A stretch of DNA of 64,000 nucleotides, taken from Streptomyces sp. NBC_00568 (GTDB lineage Bacteria > Actinomycetota > Actinomycetes > Streptomycetales > Streptomycetaceae). A program made the position numbers and the translations under genes. This document shows, piece after piece, positions 50,962 through 59,014 of this stretch. Location: contig NZ_JAPENW010000002.1 in assembly GCF_026341855.1 (NCBI RefSeq), forward strand, positions 62,001-126,000, written 5' to 3'. Every line of letters starts with the position of its first letter. Within the stretch, counting starts at the first letter, position 1. The notes under the pieces were generated by a model. The model had not been told where the DNA came from, ran no database searches, and saw nothing but the letters and a program-made list of their open reading frames with translations.

Positions 50962-51202
50962 AAGCACCGAGGGTCCAAGCAGGCCAGGCCGATCTCGTTG
51001 AAGCGGTGGATGACATCGCGGACGGTGTCCTCGTCGGCTGCACCAACTGCGCAATCACCGGCACCCGGTTGCCGCCGGCCGAGGCCAGCAGCATCATCGC
51101 CCGCCGGTATCGCACCGAACTCGTGCTGCCCCGGCGCACGATCTGCTGCAGCCGCTGCCCCTCCTGGTCAGTCAGTCTGCGCACACAGACAGGCTCAGCC
51201 AC
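50962..51202 (-). pseudogene. IS630 transposase N-terminal fragment
   Basis: From GTG 51202: AEPVCVRRLTDQEGQRLQQI, VRRGSTSSVRYRRAMMLLAS, and after a frameshift DTVRDVIHRFNEIGLACLDP. This is the N-terminal HTH part of an IS630 transposase, cut at the point where the inverted internal fragment starts. The stretch 51203-51574 holds nothing I can identify. Confidence 0.65.
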
Positions 51203-51574
51203 CGCGCCTCCAACGGTCGGAACGGACGTCACCGTCCATCCAAGCGCCACAAGGGCCAACACGGCGAACATAGGCGGTCAGAGCACTAGCGTTCGCCGCC
51301 CTGCCCCGAAAGCCGTAAGTCGTAAGCCATCAAACTATCAAGCAGACCTACGGCCACGACACTTGACTGTAGGCGACACAATCCCCCGGCCCATACGGCA
51401 ACTCACGCCGAGGCAGACGACGGCACTGTGGTGCGCCGCCGCTCGCCTCAACCCGCGAAGGGGAAACCACTCAAGCAGTCATGTGTCACGGCCCCGGGCC
51501 ACGCTGCAGCACCTCGCCAACGCTGGCCGCCGAGGACCAGCAACATCACCCCTTACGCGGTAGATCCTCGCGAC

Positions 51575-52480
51575 CTACTTCAGGGCCTCGAACACACGGT
51601 TCGCCATGAACAGGTGGCCTACACCGGTGGGGTGTGCGGACCCTGCCGAAAGCGGCAGGAGAGGGTTGACCCAGCGCGTGTTCTGCGGCTGGCACATGTC
51701 GGTGCCCTGGGATCCGGAATAGGTGTCCGCGTAGGCCGCGCCAGCACCACGTGCCTGATTGGCGAGCATCGAGTTGAGCTTCCGGGTGATGTCGTCGAGA
51801 TAGGTGACATCCCCATCAGCCAGCGGAACCGATGCACCGCAACGGTCGGCCTTGGCCGGGAAGAGAGTCGGATAGCCGACCACCACCACGCGGGCCGCGG
51901 GACTGCGCCGCTTGATGTCGACGACCATGGAGCCGATCCGGGGAGCCAGCTTGGCGATCCGGGCCTCGAGAAGGTTCTGGCCACCGGCGTTGTACTTCGT
52001 TCGGCACGGACTGCCCGTGCTGCCCTTCAGCTGGGCCTGCAGAACGCAGTCAGCAAGCACAGTGGAGAATCCCAGGTCATTGCCCCCGATCGAGACAGTG
52101 ACCAGGTCCGTGTTCTTGCTCAGAGCATTGAGTTGCGGGTGCGCCGGCCCCTGATCGTTCCAAAGGGAGCGAGTCGTCGCACCGCTGCAGGTGACGTTCT
52201 TGAAGTTGGCGTCAGAGATCTTGTAGGTCTTCTTCAGCCACACCGGGTAGCTGCCGGACGAACGCAGGCAGGTGGCGTTCGTCTGCCCAGAAAGGCCGGC
52301 ACCAGAGGCATATGAATCGCCCAGCGCCACGTAGCTGGTAATACCTGCACTTGTGGCAGCGGCGGTTGTAGCGACCGGAACGGCGTCTGCGGTTCCAGTT
52401 CCGACGGAGATGGCTGTGGCCGCAGCAGCGACCGCAAGACCTACTGCCGCCATCGTGGTGCGGCGTTGAATACGGTACAT
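51575..52480 (-). CDS. Secreted SGNH/GDSL-type esterase-lipase
   Basis: 301 residues from ATG 52480. A Sec/Tat-like signal peptide (MYRIQRRTTMAAVGLAVAAA to GTADAVP) is followed by an SGNH hydrolase: block I YVALGDSYASGAGL (Ser), block III SIGGNDLGFS (Gly and Asn), block V SAHPTGVGH (Asp/His region). The cysteines are typical of the secreted Streptomyces lipases of this type. Extracellular ester hydrolysis. Monocistronic. Confidence 0.92.
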   Translation of the reverse strand: MYRIQRRTTMAAVGLAVAAAATAISVGTGTADAVPVATTAAATSAGITSYVALGDSYASGAGLSGQTNATCLRSSGSYPVWLKKTYKISDANFKNVTCSGATTRSLWNDQGPAHPQLNALSKNTDLVTVSIGGNDLGFSTVLADCVLQAQLKGSTGSPCRTKYNAGGQNLLEARIAKLAPRIGSMVVDIKRRSPAARVVVVGYPTLFPAKADRCGASVPLADGDVTYLDDITRKLNSMLANQARGAGAAYADTYSGSQGTDMCQPQNTRWVNPLLPLSAGSAHPTGVGHLFMANRVFEALK

Positions 52481-52765
52481 AGGACCTTCCAGAGGTGTGC
52501 CGAGAATGAGTCTGACCAGCAACACGGGACCCTCACTGGCTGGAAGCGACAGATCCCGTGTCAGCACCCCTACGGCCCGTTGGGGGCCCTGGTTCACCAT
52601 CCGCACCGGCCGCCGATGACCAAAGGGGACCGGGGCTGTCTCCAACTCTGGGTAGACAAGCCGCTCCTGCCGTGGACCGATGAGCAGGTCAAAAGCGGGT
52701 GTGATGCTGGATCCATCGCAGCCCAGGGGCGCAGCACCCCTGCCTAGAGACAGGAATTGCGTCAC

Positions 52766-53056
52766 ATGCTCACCATCAGCGCACCAGTCATACTCGCAGT
52801 GGTCGTCGTCGGGGTCCTGGTCGCCGCCTTCTCCCGAGGGCGTTGGGACAGCCCGTCCTGGCTGACTATCTTCAGTGTCGTAGTGAGTCACCTGGTCATT
52901 CGGCAACTCATGGAGAAGGCCTTTAAGGGCACGGCCACTTGGCTGCTGATCGCGTTTGAAGTGTCCTGCGGGATCCTCATCGCCACCCTCCTCAGCCCGG
53001 TGTACCACCACCTGCGAGGGCGGGGCGGAGCCACTCAGGACTCGGTCAGCGTGTGA
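52766..53056 (+). CDS. Small membrane protein, unknown
   Basis: 96 residues from ATG 52766 (AGGA 10 nt upstream; TTG 52757 is also in frame). Three likely membrane segments: ISAPVILAVVVVGVLVAAFS, WLTIFSVVVSHLVIRQL and ATWLLIAFEVSCGILIATLL. It has the look of the small integral proteins encoded singly across Streptomyces genomes. It is divergent from the GDSL gene. No function assigned. Confidence 0.55.
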   Translation: MLTISAPVILAVVVVGVLVAAFSRGRWDSPSWLTIFSVVVSHLVIRQLMEKAFKGTATWLLIAFEVSCGILIATLLSPVYHHLRGRGGATQDSVSV

Positions 53057-53494
53057 CCCTCTCTCCTCATCTCTTGTCGTCGATGGCATGGGCAGACGTG
53101 CCCTCAACCAGGACGCGCCAGGCCGACCGGTGCTCCGCGGCATCCCGTACAACGCTGCCTGCCCCCGTGCACAAGGATGCGGGGCTCAGTGACCAGGGGC
53201 CAGCAGCAGCATTCGCGCAGTTCACAACCCCGTCACCGGCCGCCTTCAAGCCTGCGCCGCCATGGCGGGAATCTCCCCGTACGACGTGCGCCCCACCGGA
53301 CAGCTGATGGGGCGCACGTCTGCGGCCCTCCCAGGAGGCGATGGCCCCGACGCAAGCACCTGTCTTTCGGCTTCCACAGGCGTCCGACCGGTTGCCTCCT
53401 CGCCAACCCTGGCCCAGGCTGAGCCTTCGCGGGCGCCCGTCGCAGGAGCGTGGCGCTGCGAGGGGCTCTCGCGGTCAGGCCTTCGGCTGGGTTC

Positions 53495-53665
53495 CCTTGA
53501 TCGCCGCACGCTGCCCGTAGCGCGAATGCGGGTAGTAGTCACACTCGCGTGGTGCTGGACACAGCGGTTGTCCCAGAACACCGGTGTGCCGGGCTCCCAG
53601 CGGACCCTGCAGTGCAGCAGCGACCTGCCGGCAATGTGGCCGCACGGCAAGTCCAGCACAGAGCG
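53495..53665 (-). pseudogene. TauD/TfdA dioxygenase C-terminal remnant
   Basis: CRVRWEPGTPVFWDNRCVQH (the FWDNR-xxH iron-ligand region) continues after a frameshift as CDYYPHSRYGQRAAIKGTQP and stop. This is the last about 55 residues of an Fe(II)/2-oxoglutarate dioxygenase. The upstream iron ligands (HxD) are absent. The stretches 53057-53494 and 53666-54579 hold only broken frames that I cannot name. Confidence 0.55.
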
Positions 53666-54579
53666 TGGCCTACCGCCGGTCCCACGAGTTCCTCCAGGTC
53701 CCCCACGGACGTCACCTGCCAGCCAGACCCGAACGGCTGAAATGGAGCGGATGATGCTTCGCGCACCTGGGCCACGGCCGAACCCCTTCCCCGCCGTCTA
53801 GCACCGGTCCTGGCGATGGGGGCCCACGACGCCTGGCTTCCGACAGCTGACGGTCCAAATTGCTCACAGGCGAGGGTGCGGTGCTCGTTGCGCGCAGCCG
53901 CCCGGCCCAGCACGGAGCACACGGGCCAGGAGGGCCAGTTGCATGGGCATGCAGCCCCGTCGCTCAAGGTGCCCTCACCCAGCCAAGGGGCGCAGCCTCT
54001 GACACTGAACACCTCCGAGAAGGAACCCGGCAGAAACGTCGCAGCGCGAACCGACGGGAACACACGGGAACGGCTGCGACACGACGGGCCTACGAGGGCG
54101 ATCGGCACCCGCTTGCCCTCGCATCAACGACACGTTCCGCACCATGGGCCATCCAGCCGGGTTACAGTCGCTGAAAGCCGCACGGCTGGTGCACAGGCCT
54201 AGCGATCACGCAACCGCTACACGGCAGCACGGCTTTAACGTGGCCCGAATGAACCCCTCATGATCTCCTGTAGTGAGAAGGCGTGCGGCCTTCCGCACGA
54301 TGTCGGCGCCCCGGCGCACTCCAAGCGTGCTGATGGGCGCGCTGCAGGAGGCTGGCCGCCTTACGCCATGAACGACACTGCCGCACCACCTGAACCTGCA
54401 CCGCAAGGCACAGCAGATTCCCACCCAGGCTGAAAGTGAGCACGGAACTGGACTGTTAGGTGAACAACTCTGGGCGGGAGTTTGGTGGTGGCCCCGGCGC
54501 TCTCGCCTGGGGCTGGCGGTTCCAGAAGGCCCTGCAGGTCTTCGGCAGCCGCTTCGGTCCTGCGCAAGGGGAACCCGCA

Positions 54580-55419
54580 ATGAACTGGAACTCCGCCATC
54601 CGTCCGCTCCGCACCCGCACCGTCATGGTGGCCGGCGCCACCGCCGTGGTCGTCGCCGCCCTCGCCGTCACCCTGCCGGGCAACGCCGACGCCACGCCCG
54701 CCACCGGCCCGCGCCCCACCATCGTTCTCGAGCACGGCGCATTCGCCGACGCCTCCAGTTGGAACGGCGTCATCCAGAACCTGAAGAAGAAGGGCTACCC
54801 CGTCATCGCCGCGGCCAACCCGCTGCGCAGCCCCGCCAGCGACGCCGCCTACCTGCGCAGCGTCCTGAACCGCATCGACGGCCCTGTCGTCCTGGTCGGC
54901 CACTCCTACGGCGGCACTGTCATCACCGACGCCGCCGTCGGCCAGGACAACGTCAAGGCCCTCGTCTACATCGCCGCGTTCATCCCCGACATCGGCGAAA
55001 CCTCCCTGGGCCTGTCCAACAAGTATCCCGGCAGCACCCTGGGCAACGTCCTCGAACAGGCCACCTACACCCTGCCCGACGGCACCACCGGAACCGACCT
55101 GACCATCAAGCCCGACAAGTTCCGCGCCCAGTTCGCCGCCGACGTCTCCGCCAAGGACGCCGTCCTCATGGCCACCACCCAGCGCCCCATCGCCGCCGCC
55201 GCCCTCGAGGAAGAGACCACCCGCACCGCCTGGAAGACCATCCCCTCCTGGTCCCTCATTGCCACCCAGGACAACAACATCCCACCCGCCGCCCAGCGCT
55301 ACATGTCCGAGCGCGCAGGCTCCCACACCACCGAAGTCAAGGCCTCCCACGCCGTCGCCGCCTCCCGCCCCGACACCGTCACCCGCCTCATCGAACAAGC
55401 CGCCCACACCGCCAAGTAG
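54580..55419 (+). CDS. Exported alpha/beta hydrolase
   Basis: 279 residues from ATG 54580. The N-terminal signal/anchor (VMVAGATAVVVAALAVTLPG) is followed by an alpha/beta hydrolase of the salicylate-esterase-like type: IVLEHGAFADASSW (oxyanion), VLVGHSYGGTVITDA (nucleophile Ser) and KASHAVAASRPD (His). It probably acts outside the cytoplasm on small esters. A second, unrelated alpha/beta hydrolase gene follows 223 bp downstream. Confidence 0.85.
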   Translation: MNWNSAIRPLRTRTVMVAGATAVVVAALAVTLPGNADATPATGPRPTIVLEHGAFADASSWNGVIQNLKKKGYPVIAAANPLRSPASDAAYLRSVLNRIDGPVVLVGHSYGGTVITDAAVGQDNVKALVYIAAFIPDIGETSLGLSNKYPGSTLGNVLEQATYTLPDGTTGTDLTIKPDKFRAQFAADVSAKDAVLMATTQRPIAAAALEEETTRTAWKTIPSWSLIATQDNNIPPAAQRYMSERAGSHTTEVKASHAVAASRPDTVTRLIEQAAHTAK

Positions 55420-55601
55420 CACCCTGCAGTCCCCGTAGGCCTGCAGCACTCCGGAACACCGGCGGACCGCACCTGCCGCATCTCGGCAGCACGTCGGAAC
55501 CGCAGCACCGCTGCAGCACCCTCCGCCACCCTCGGAACTCCTGCAGCACCCACGCCGGCCCTCTGAGCGCAGCATCCCGTGCGCTCCCGGTCCCGCAGGA
55601 A

Positions 55602-55631
55602 CCACAGCCACAGCCACAGCCACAGCCACAG
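55602..55631 (+). repeat. Five tandem CCACAG hexamers before a start codon
   Basis: Five perfect CCACAG units end directly at the AGGAG ribosome site of the next gene (ATG 55643). Slippage here would change leader length, not the protein. Confidence 0.8.
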
Positions 55632-55642
55632 AGGAGCATCAC

Positions 55643-56476
55643 ATGTCGTTCATCACCGTCGGCCAGGAAAACTCCACCGACATCGACATCTACTACGAAG
55701 ACCACGGCACCGGACAGCCCGTCGTCCTCATCCACGGCTACCCCCTCGACGGCGCCTCCTGGGAAAAGCAGACCGCAGCCCTCCTGAAGGCCGGCTACCG
55801 CGTCATCACTTATGACCGCCGCGGCTTCGGACGCTCCAGCCGACCCACCACCGGCTACGACTACGACACCTTCGCCGCCGACCTCAACACCCTCCTCGAG
55901 AACCTCGACCTCACCGACACCGTCCTCGTCGGCTTCTCCATGGGCACCGGCGAAGTAGCCCGCTACCTCTCCACCTACGGGCCCACCCGCATCGCCAAGG
56001 CCGCCTTCCTCGCCTCCCTGGAGCCCTACCTCCTCAACACCCCCGACAACCCCACCGGCGTCGACGGCAGCGTCTTCGAAGGCATCCTCGAAGCCGTCAC
56101 CACCGACCGCTACGCCTACTTCACCGACTTCTACCAGGCCTTCTACAACCTTGACGAAAACCTCGGCACCCGCATCAGCGAAGACGTGGTCCGCGCCAAC
56201 TGGAACACCGCGGCCAACGCCTCACCTCACGCCTCCCAAGCCTGTGTTCCCACCTGGACCACCGACTTCCGCAACGACCTCACCCGCATCACCCTCCCCA
56301 CCCTCATCCTCCACGGCACGGGCGACCGCATCCTTCCCATCGACGCCACCGGCCGCCCCTTCCACAAGGCCCTCCCTCACGCCGACTACATCGAAATCGA
56401 AGGCGCCCCCCACGGCCTCCTGTGGACCCACGCCACCGAAGTAACCAACGCCCTCCTCACCTTCCTCAACAAGTAG
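55643..56476 (+). CDS. Alpha/beta hydrolase (non-haem haloperoxidase-like)
   Basis: 277 residues from ATG 55643 with AGGAG 6 nt upstream. VVLIHGYPLDGASWEKQTAA, YDRRGFGRSS, the nucleophile elbow LVGFSMGTGEVARYL, acid region HGTGDRILPID and IEGAPHGLLWTHA (His) match the cofactor-free chloroperoxidase/aryl-esterase group common in Streptomyces. Cytosolic. It ends before a 10-bp-stem terminator. Confidence 0.88.
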   Translation: MSFITVGQENSTDIDIYYEDHGTGQPVVLIHGYPLDGASWEKQTAALLKAGYRVITYDRRGFGRSSRPTTGYDYDTFAADLNTLLENLDLTDTVLVGFSMGTGEVARYLSTYGPTRIAKAAFLASLEPYLLNTPDNPTGVDGSVFEGILEAVTTDRYAYFTDFYQAFYNLDENLGTRISEDVVRANWNTAANASPHASQACVPTWTTDFRNDLTRITLPTLILHGTGDRILPIDATGRPFHKALPHADYIEIEGAPHGLLWTHATEVTNALLTFLNK

Positions 56477-56495
56477 CCACCCCACACCACGAAGA

Positions 56496-56530
56496 GCCGA
56501 TGGCCTGTCACTAACCAACGGGCCATCGGC
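56496..56530 (+). terminator. Terminator hairpin
   Basis: GCCGATGGCC and GGCCATCGGC, a perfect 10-bp stem with a 15-nt loop, 20 bp after the hydrolase stop. Confidence 0.75.
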
Positions 56531-56601
56531 ACTCGTCGTCGTCCCCTCCGAGTCGTCTAGCGCGATCAAAGTGCGCCGTTGCGATCGTGCTCGTCGTCAG
56601 G

Positions 56602-57930
56602 CAGGGGTGATTCATAGCCTGATTGGTCGTGTCGCGTTGCAGGTCAGGCCAGTTGGAGGAGGTCCAGCGGGCGGGTGAACGGCGCGTAGGAGACCTCTCG
56701 CAGTCCGGTGGTGATGCTGCGGTAGCCGGCGTCCCGGAGGGTTTTGATCGCGAGGTTGCGCAGGGTGGCCATGTTCTCCGGGCTGTGTCCGGTCCGGATT
56801 TTGGAGGCGTCCTCGGCGAACGTGGTGTCTCTCACGTGGTGCACGGCCTCGATGCCCCACTGCGACCTGGCCAGGCGGCCGATGAGCTGCGGGGATGCCT
56901 GCCTGGCCGTCATGTCGGTGATCGCGTAGACGGTCTGCCGGGTCACCTTGCCGGTCTTGATGTCGGTGCGGTGGCGCAGGATCTTCACCGCCTGGACCAC
57001 GTGCGGGAAGTCCAGGTGGAGGCCGGTGACAGTGAGGGTGCGCACCGAGCGGGTCTCGCGCCGGCCGTGCCCGCGCTGACGGTCGTAGCGGCGTGCGGTC
57101 ACTTCCTTCCACGGCAGGGACTTGATCGCCGCGTGCAGGGTGGGCTGGTTTCCCTTGACCACCAGCAGGTAGTGCGCCTTCTTCACCTCCACCAGCCATT
57201 TCGCGTGCTCGCGCTGGGTGTGCAGGGCATCGGCGGTCACCACGGTGCCGGCCAGGTCGAACGGGGACAGCAGGGAAGTGAACGCGGCGATTTCATTCGT
57301 CTTGTCCGGTACCCGCAGCTGGCTGACGGTACGTCCGGCCGTCACGGCGGACAGCAGGTGGGCCGTCGCGCTGGTGTCGGTGCGTGAGCCGCGGGCGCTC
57401 TTGCCGTCGACCGCGACCGCCTGGGCCCCGGCCGGGTGGTGGCCGAGCAGATCGGCGAGCCCGCCGGGGCACACCAGCATCAGCACGCGGCGCAGGGTGG
57501 AGGATGAGGCGGGCCGGCGCACGCCGAGCGACCCACCTGCGCGAAACCCCAAACGGGCGAGGGTGTCCTGGGGTGCGTGGCGGGCCCACTGGCCGATGGC
57601 GAGATAGGAGCGGGCGCCGGCCAGGACCGCGCAGGCAGCAGCGAGCACAACCGAGGCGAGGGCGTGCCGCCGACCGCGCCGCTCACGCGGGTCGGGCAGT
57701 GCGGCCAGCCGGGCTGCCACGTCCGTCAGTTCACGCTGCTGGCGCGAGGGCGACTTGAACAGGCAGACGGTGGCAGACTGACGGCACATCGAGGCTCCGG
57801 TGGTCGGGCGACTTGGTAGGTCCCCTTGATCATCGGAGCTTCGTTGCGCCCGGAGCCGGCGCACTGAAACTTCGTCACCCCCTTGTGACCTGCTGGTTCT
57901 TGCTGCCATCAAGACCATGAATCAGCCCTG
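56602..57930 (-). mobile_element. ISAs1-family insertion sequence (left arm)
   Basis: Inverted ends CAGGGGTGATTCATAGCCT at 56602 and, inverted, CAGGGCTGATTCATGGTCT ending at 57930, enclosing one transposase gene. The right end (57805-57930) is similar to the remnant at 61995-62122. Confidence 0.8.
56644..57789 (-). CDS. ISAs1-family transposase
   Basis: 381 residues from ATG 57789 (the frame is open to 57918). DPRERRGRRHALASVVLAAA and SYLAIGQWARHAPQ are the typical ISAs1 N-terminus. The DDE core includes AVAVDGKSARGSRTDTSA (Asp), GTVVTADALHTQREHAKWLV (Asp) and SQWGIEAVHHVRDTTFAEDA (Glu). Full length and apparently intact. It acts on its own ends and on the related remnant end at 62.1 kb. Confidence 0.92.
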   Translation of the reverse strand: MCRQSATVCLFKSPSRQQRELTDVAARLAALPDPRERRGRRHALASVVLAAACAVLAGARSYLAIGQWARHAPQDTLARLGFRAGGSLGVRRPASSSTLRRVLMLVCPGGLADLLGHHPAGAQAVAVDGKSARGSRTDTSATAHLLSAVTAGRTVSQLRVPDKTNEIAAFTSLLSPFDLAGTVVTADALHTQREHAKWLVEVKKAHYLLVVKGNQPTLHAAIKSLPWKEVTARRYDRQRGHGRRETRSVRTLTVTGLHLDFPHVVQAVKILRHRTDIKTGKVTRQTVYAITDMTARQASPQLIGRLARSQWGIEAVHHVRDTTFAEDASKIRTGHSPENMATLRNLAIKTLRDAGYRSITTGLREVSYAPFTRPLDLLQLA

Positions 57931-58593
57931 CTGCAGCGGCACATGGGCCCTCAACTTGTTTGCCTCCAGGCGCCGTTAGTTGTCTCCAGCGGCGCCTGCT
58001 CGTGTTTCCGCACGTCAGCCGGTGCTCCTGGAGCCAGCGGTCGCAAAGCCTGGCTAGGACTCCCGAGGCCGAACAGGGCGCAGCCCTCAACCGCCGTGCC
58101 GTCACCCTCAGCCCTCGGCGTGCCCGTCCCGGGCTGGCCGCCACACCCGGCGAGTCCGTTTCGGAACCTGAAGCCGAAGCATCCCGTTCACACGGATACA
58201 TCCTGAAAAGGAAATCCTTGGCCCTGCCCGCCGACTGCTCAATGCTCCCGAGCACCGTCACTGAACGACGCGTACCCCGGTGCTTCCGTTCTCACATGGT
58301 CTTCTGTCCGTTCCAGCTACCGCAGCACCCGCCACCCTGACCTGCCGCCATGCCGTTTTCAGCAACCCCCCTCGCGGGCGGCTGCCGCGGCTACCAGCTG
58401 AGAACCGGACCACTGTGCGTACACCGTCGCGCGGTCCGCACTCAACCTCGACCGCTCATAGCGGCCGATCTTGGTCAGGATCCGGCCGACGCCCGCTGTA
58501 CCTCGCCCCCTGGCGCATCCGCGCACGGGGCGTTACGGTCTGTAACGAGGCGGTGAGCGCATGTCCGCGCGGGCAGCCTCGGGGGAGGGCGCC
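57931..58593. other. Gene-free stretch between ISAs1 and the NLR module
   Basis: Only broken frames are seen. A minus-strand piece (LARLCDRWLQEHRLTCGNTS, 57965-58080) looks protein-derived but is not a family I recognise. The promoter for the following pair should lie in the last 100-200 bp. Confidence 0.4.
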
Positions 58594-59001
58594 GTGGAAC
58601 CCATCTCGCTGCTCATCGCAGCCCTGGCGGCGGGTGCCGCGGCGGGGTTCAGTGATGTGGCCAAGGAGTCGGTCGTCTCCGCGTACCAAAGGTTGCGGGG
58701 GGCGGTACAGGCCCGGCTCGCCGGCCGTGCCGAAGGGCCGCTGATCCTGGAGCGTTTTGAACAGGCCCCCGAAACCTGGGAGCACCCCCTGCGTGCCGAA
58801 CTGACCGCGGCCGGTGCGGTGGATGACGAAGCGCTGGTCGCCATGGCACGGCAGGTGCTGGCCGGGATCGAGAAGGGCAACGGCCCGGGCCCGAAGTACC
58901 AGACCGATTTCCACGGCCAGGTGGGCGGGGTCGTGGTCGGCGACGCGGCCCGCATCGACGTGAACATCAACAAGCCCGGCTCCGCCGGCGACCCGGCCTG
59001 A
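58594..59001 (+). CDS. Bell/HeLo-like effector with C-terminal RHIM-like motif
   Basis: 135 residues from GTG 58594, with GGGGGAGG 6 nt upstream (ATG 58561 is in frame but less likely). The N-terminus PISLLIAALAAGAAAGFSDV is a hydrophobic helix, followed by helices (VVSAYQRLRGAVQARLAG, ETWEHPLRAELTAAGA). The layout is that of the bacterial HeLo-analogue (Bell) pore-forming domain. The last 30 residues carry the amyloid-type motif FHGQVGGVVVGDAARIDV (about 106-123). It matches FQGPVELALIGDHNRVTV at the N-terminus of the downstream NLR. In such pairs the NLR's motif templates the effector's motif into amyloid and the Bell domain permeabilises the membrane. Role inferred from architecture and pairing. 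Confidence 0.75.
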   Translation: MEPISLLIAALAAGAAAGFSDVAKESVVSAYQRLRGAVQARLAGRAEGPLILERFEQAPETWEHPLRAELTAAGAVDDEALVAMARQVLAGIEKGNGPGPKYQTDFHGQVGGVVVGDAARIDVNINKPGSAGDPA

Positions 59002-59014
59002 TCCACCCGGCGCC

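Noticed and set aside
50415..51563. Plus-strand frame encoding repeated PHARGDGP
   Set aside because: This is translation of the CRISPR repeats, not a protein gene.
57931..57945. Target duplication of the single ISAs1 copy at its inner end
   Set aside because: The bases after 57930 do not repeat those before 56602; the matching 10-mer is found only at 62123.
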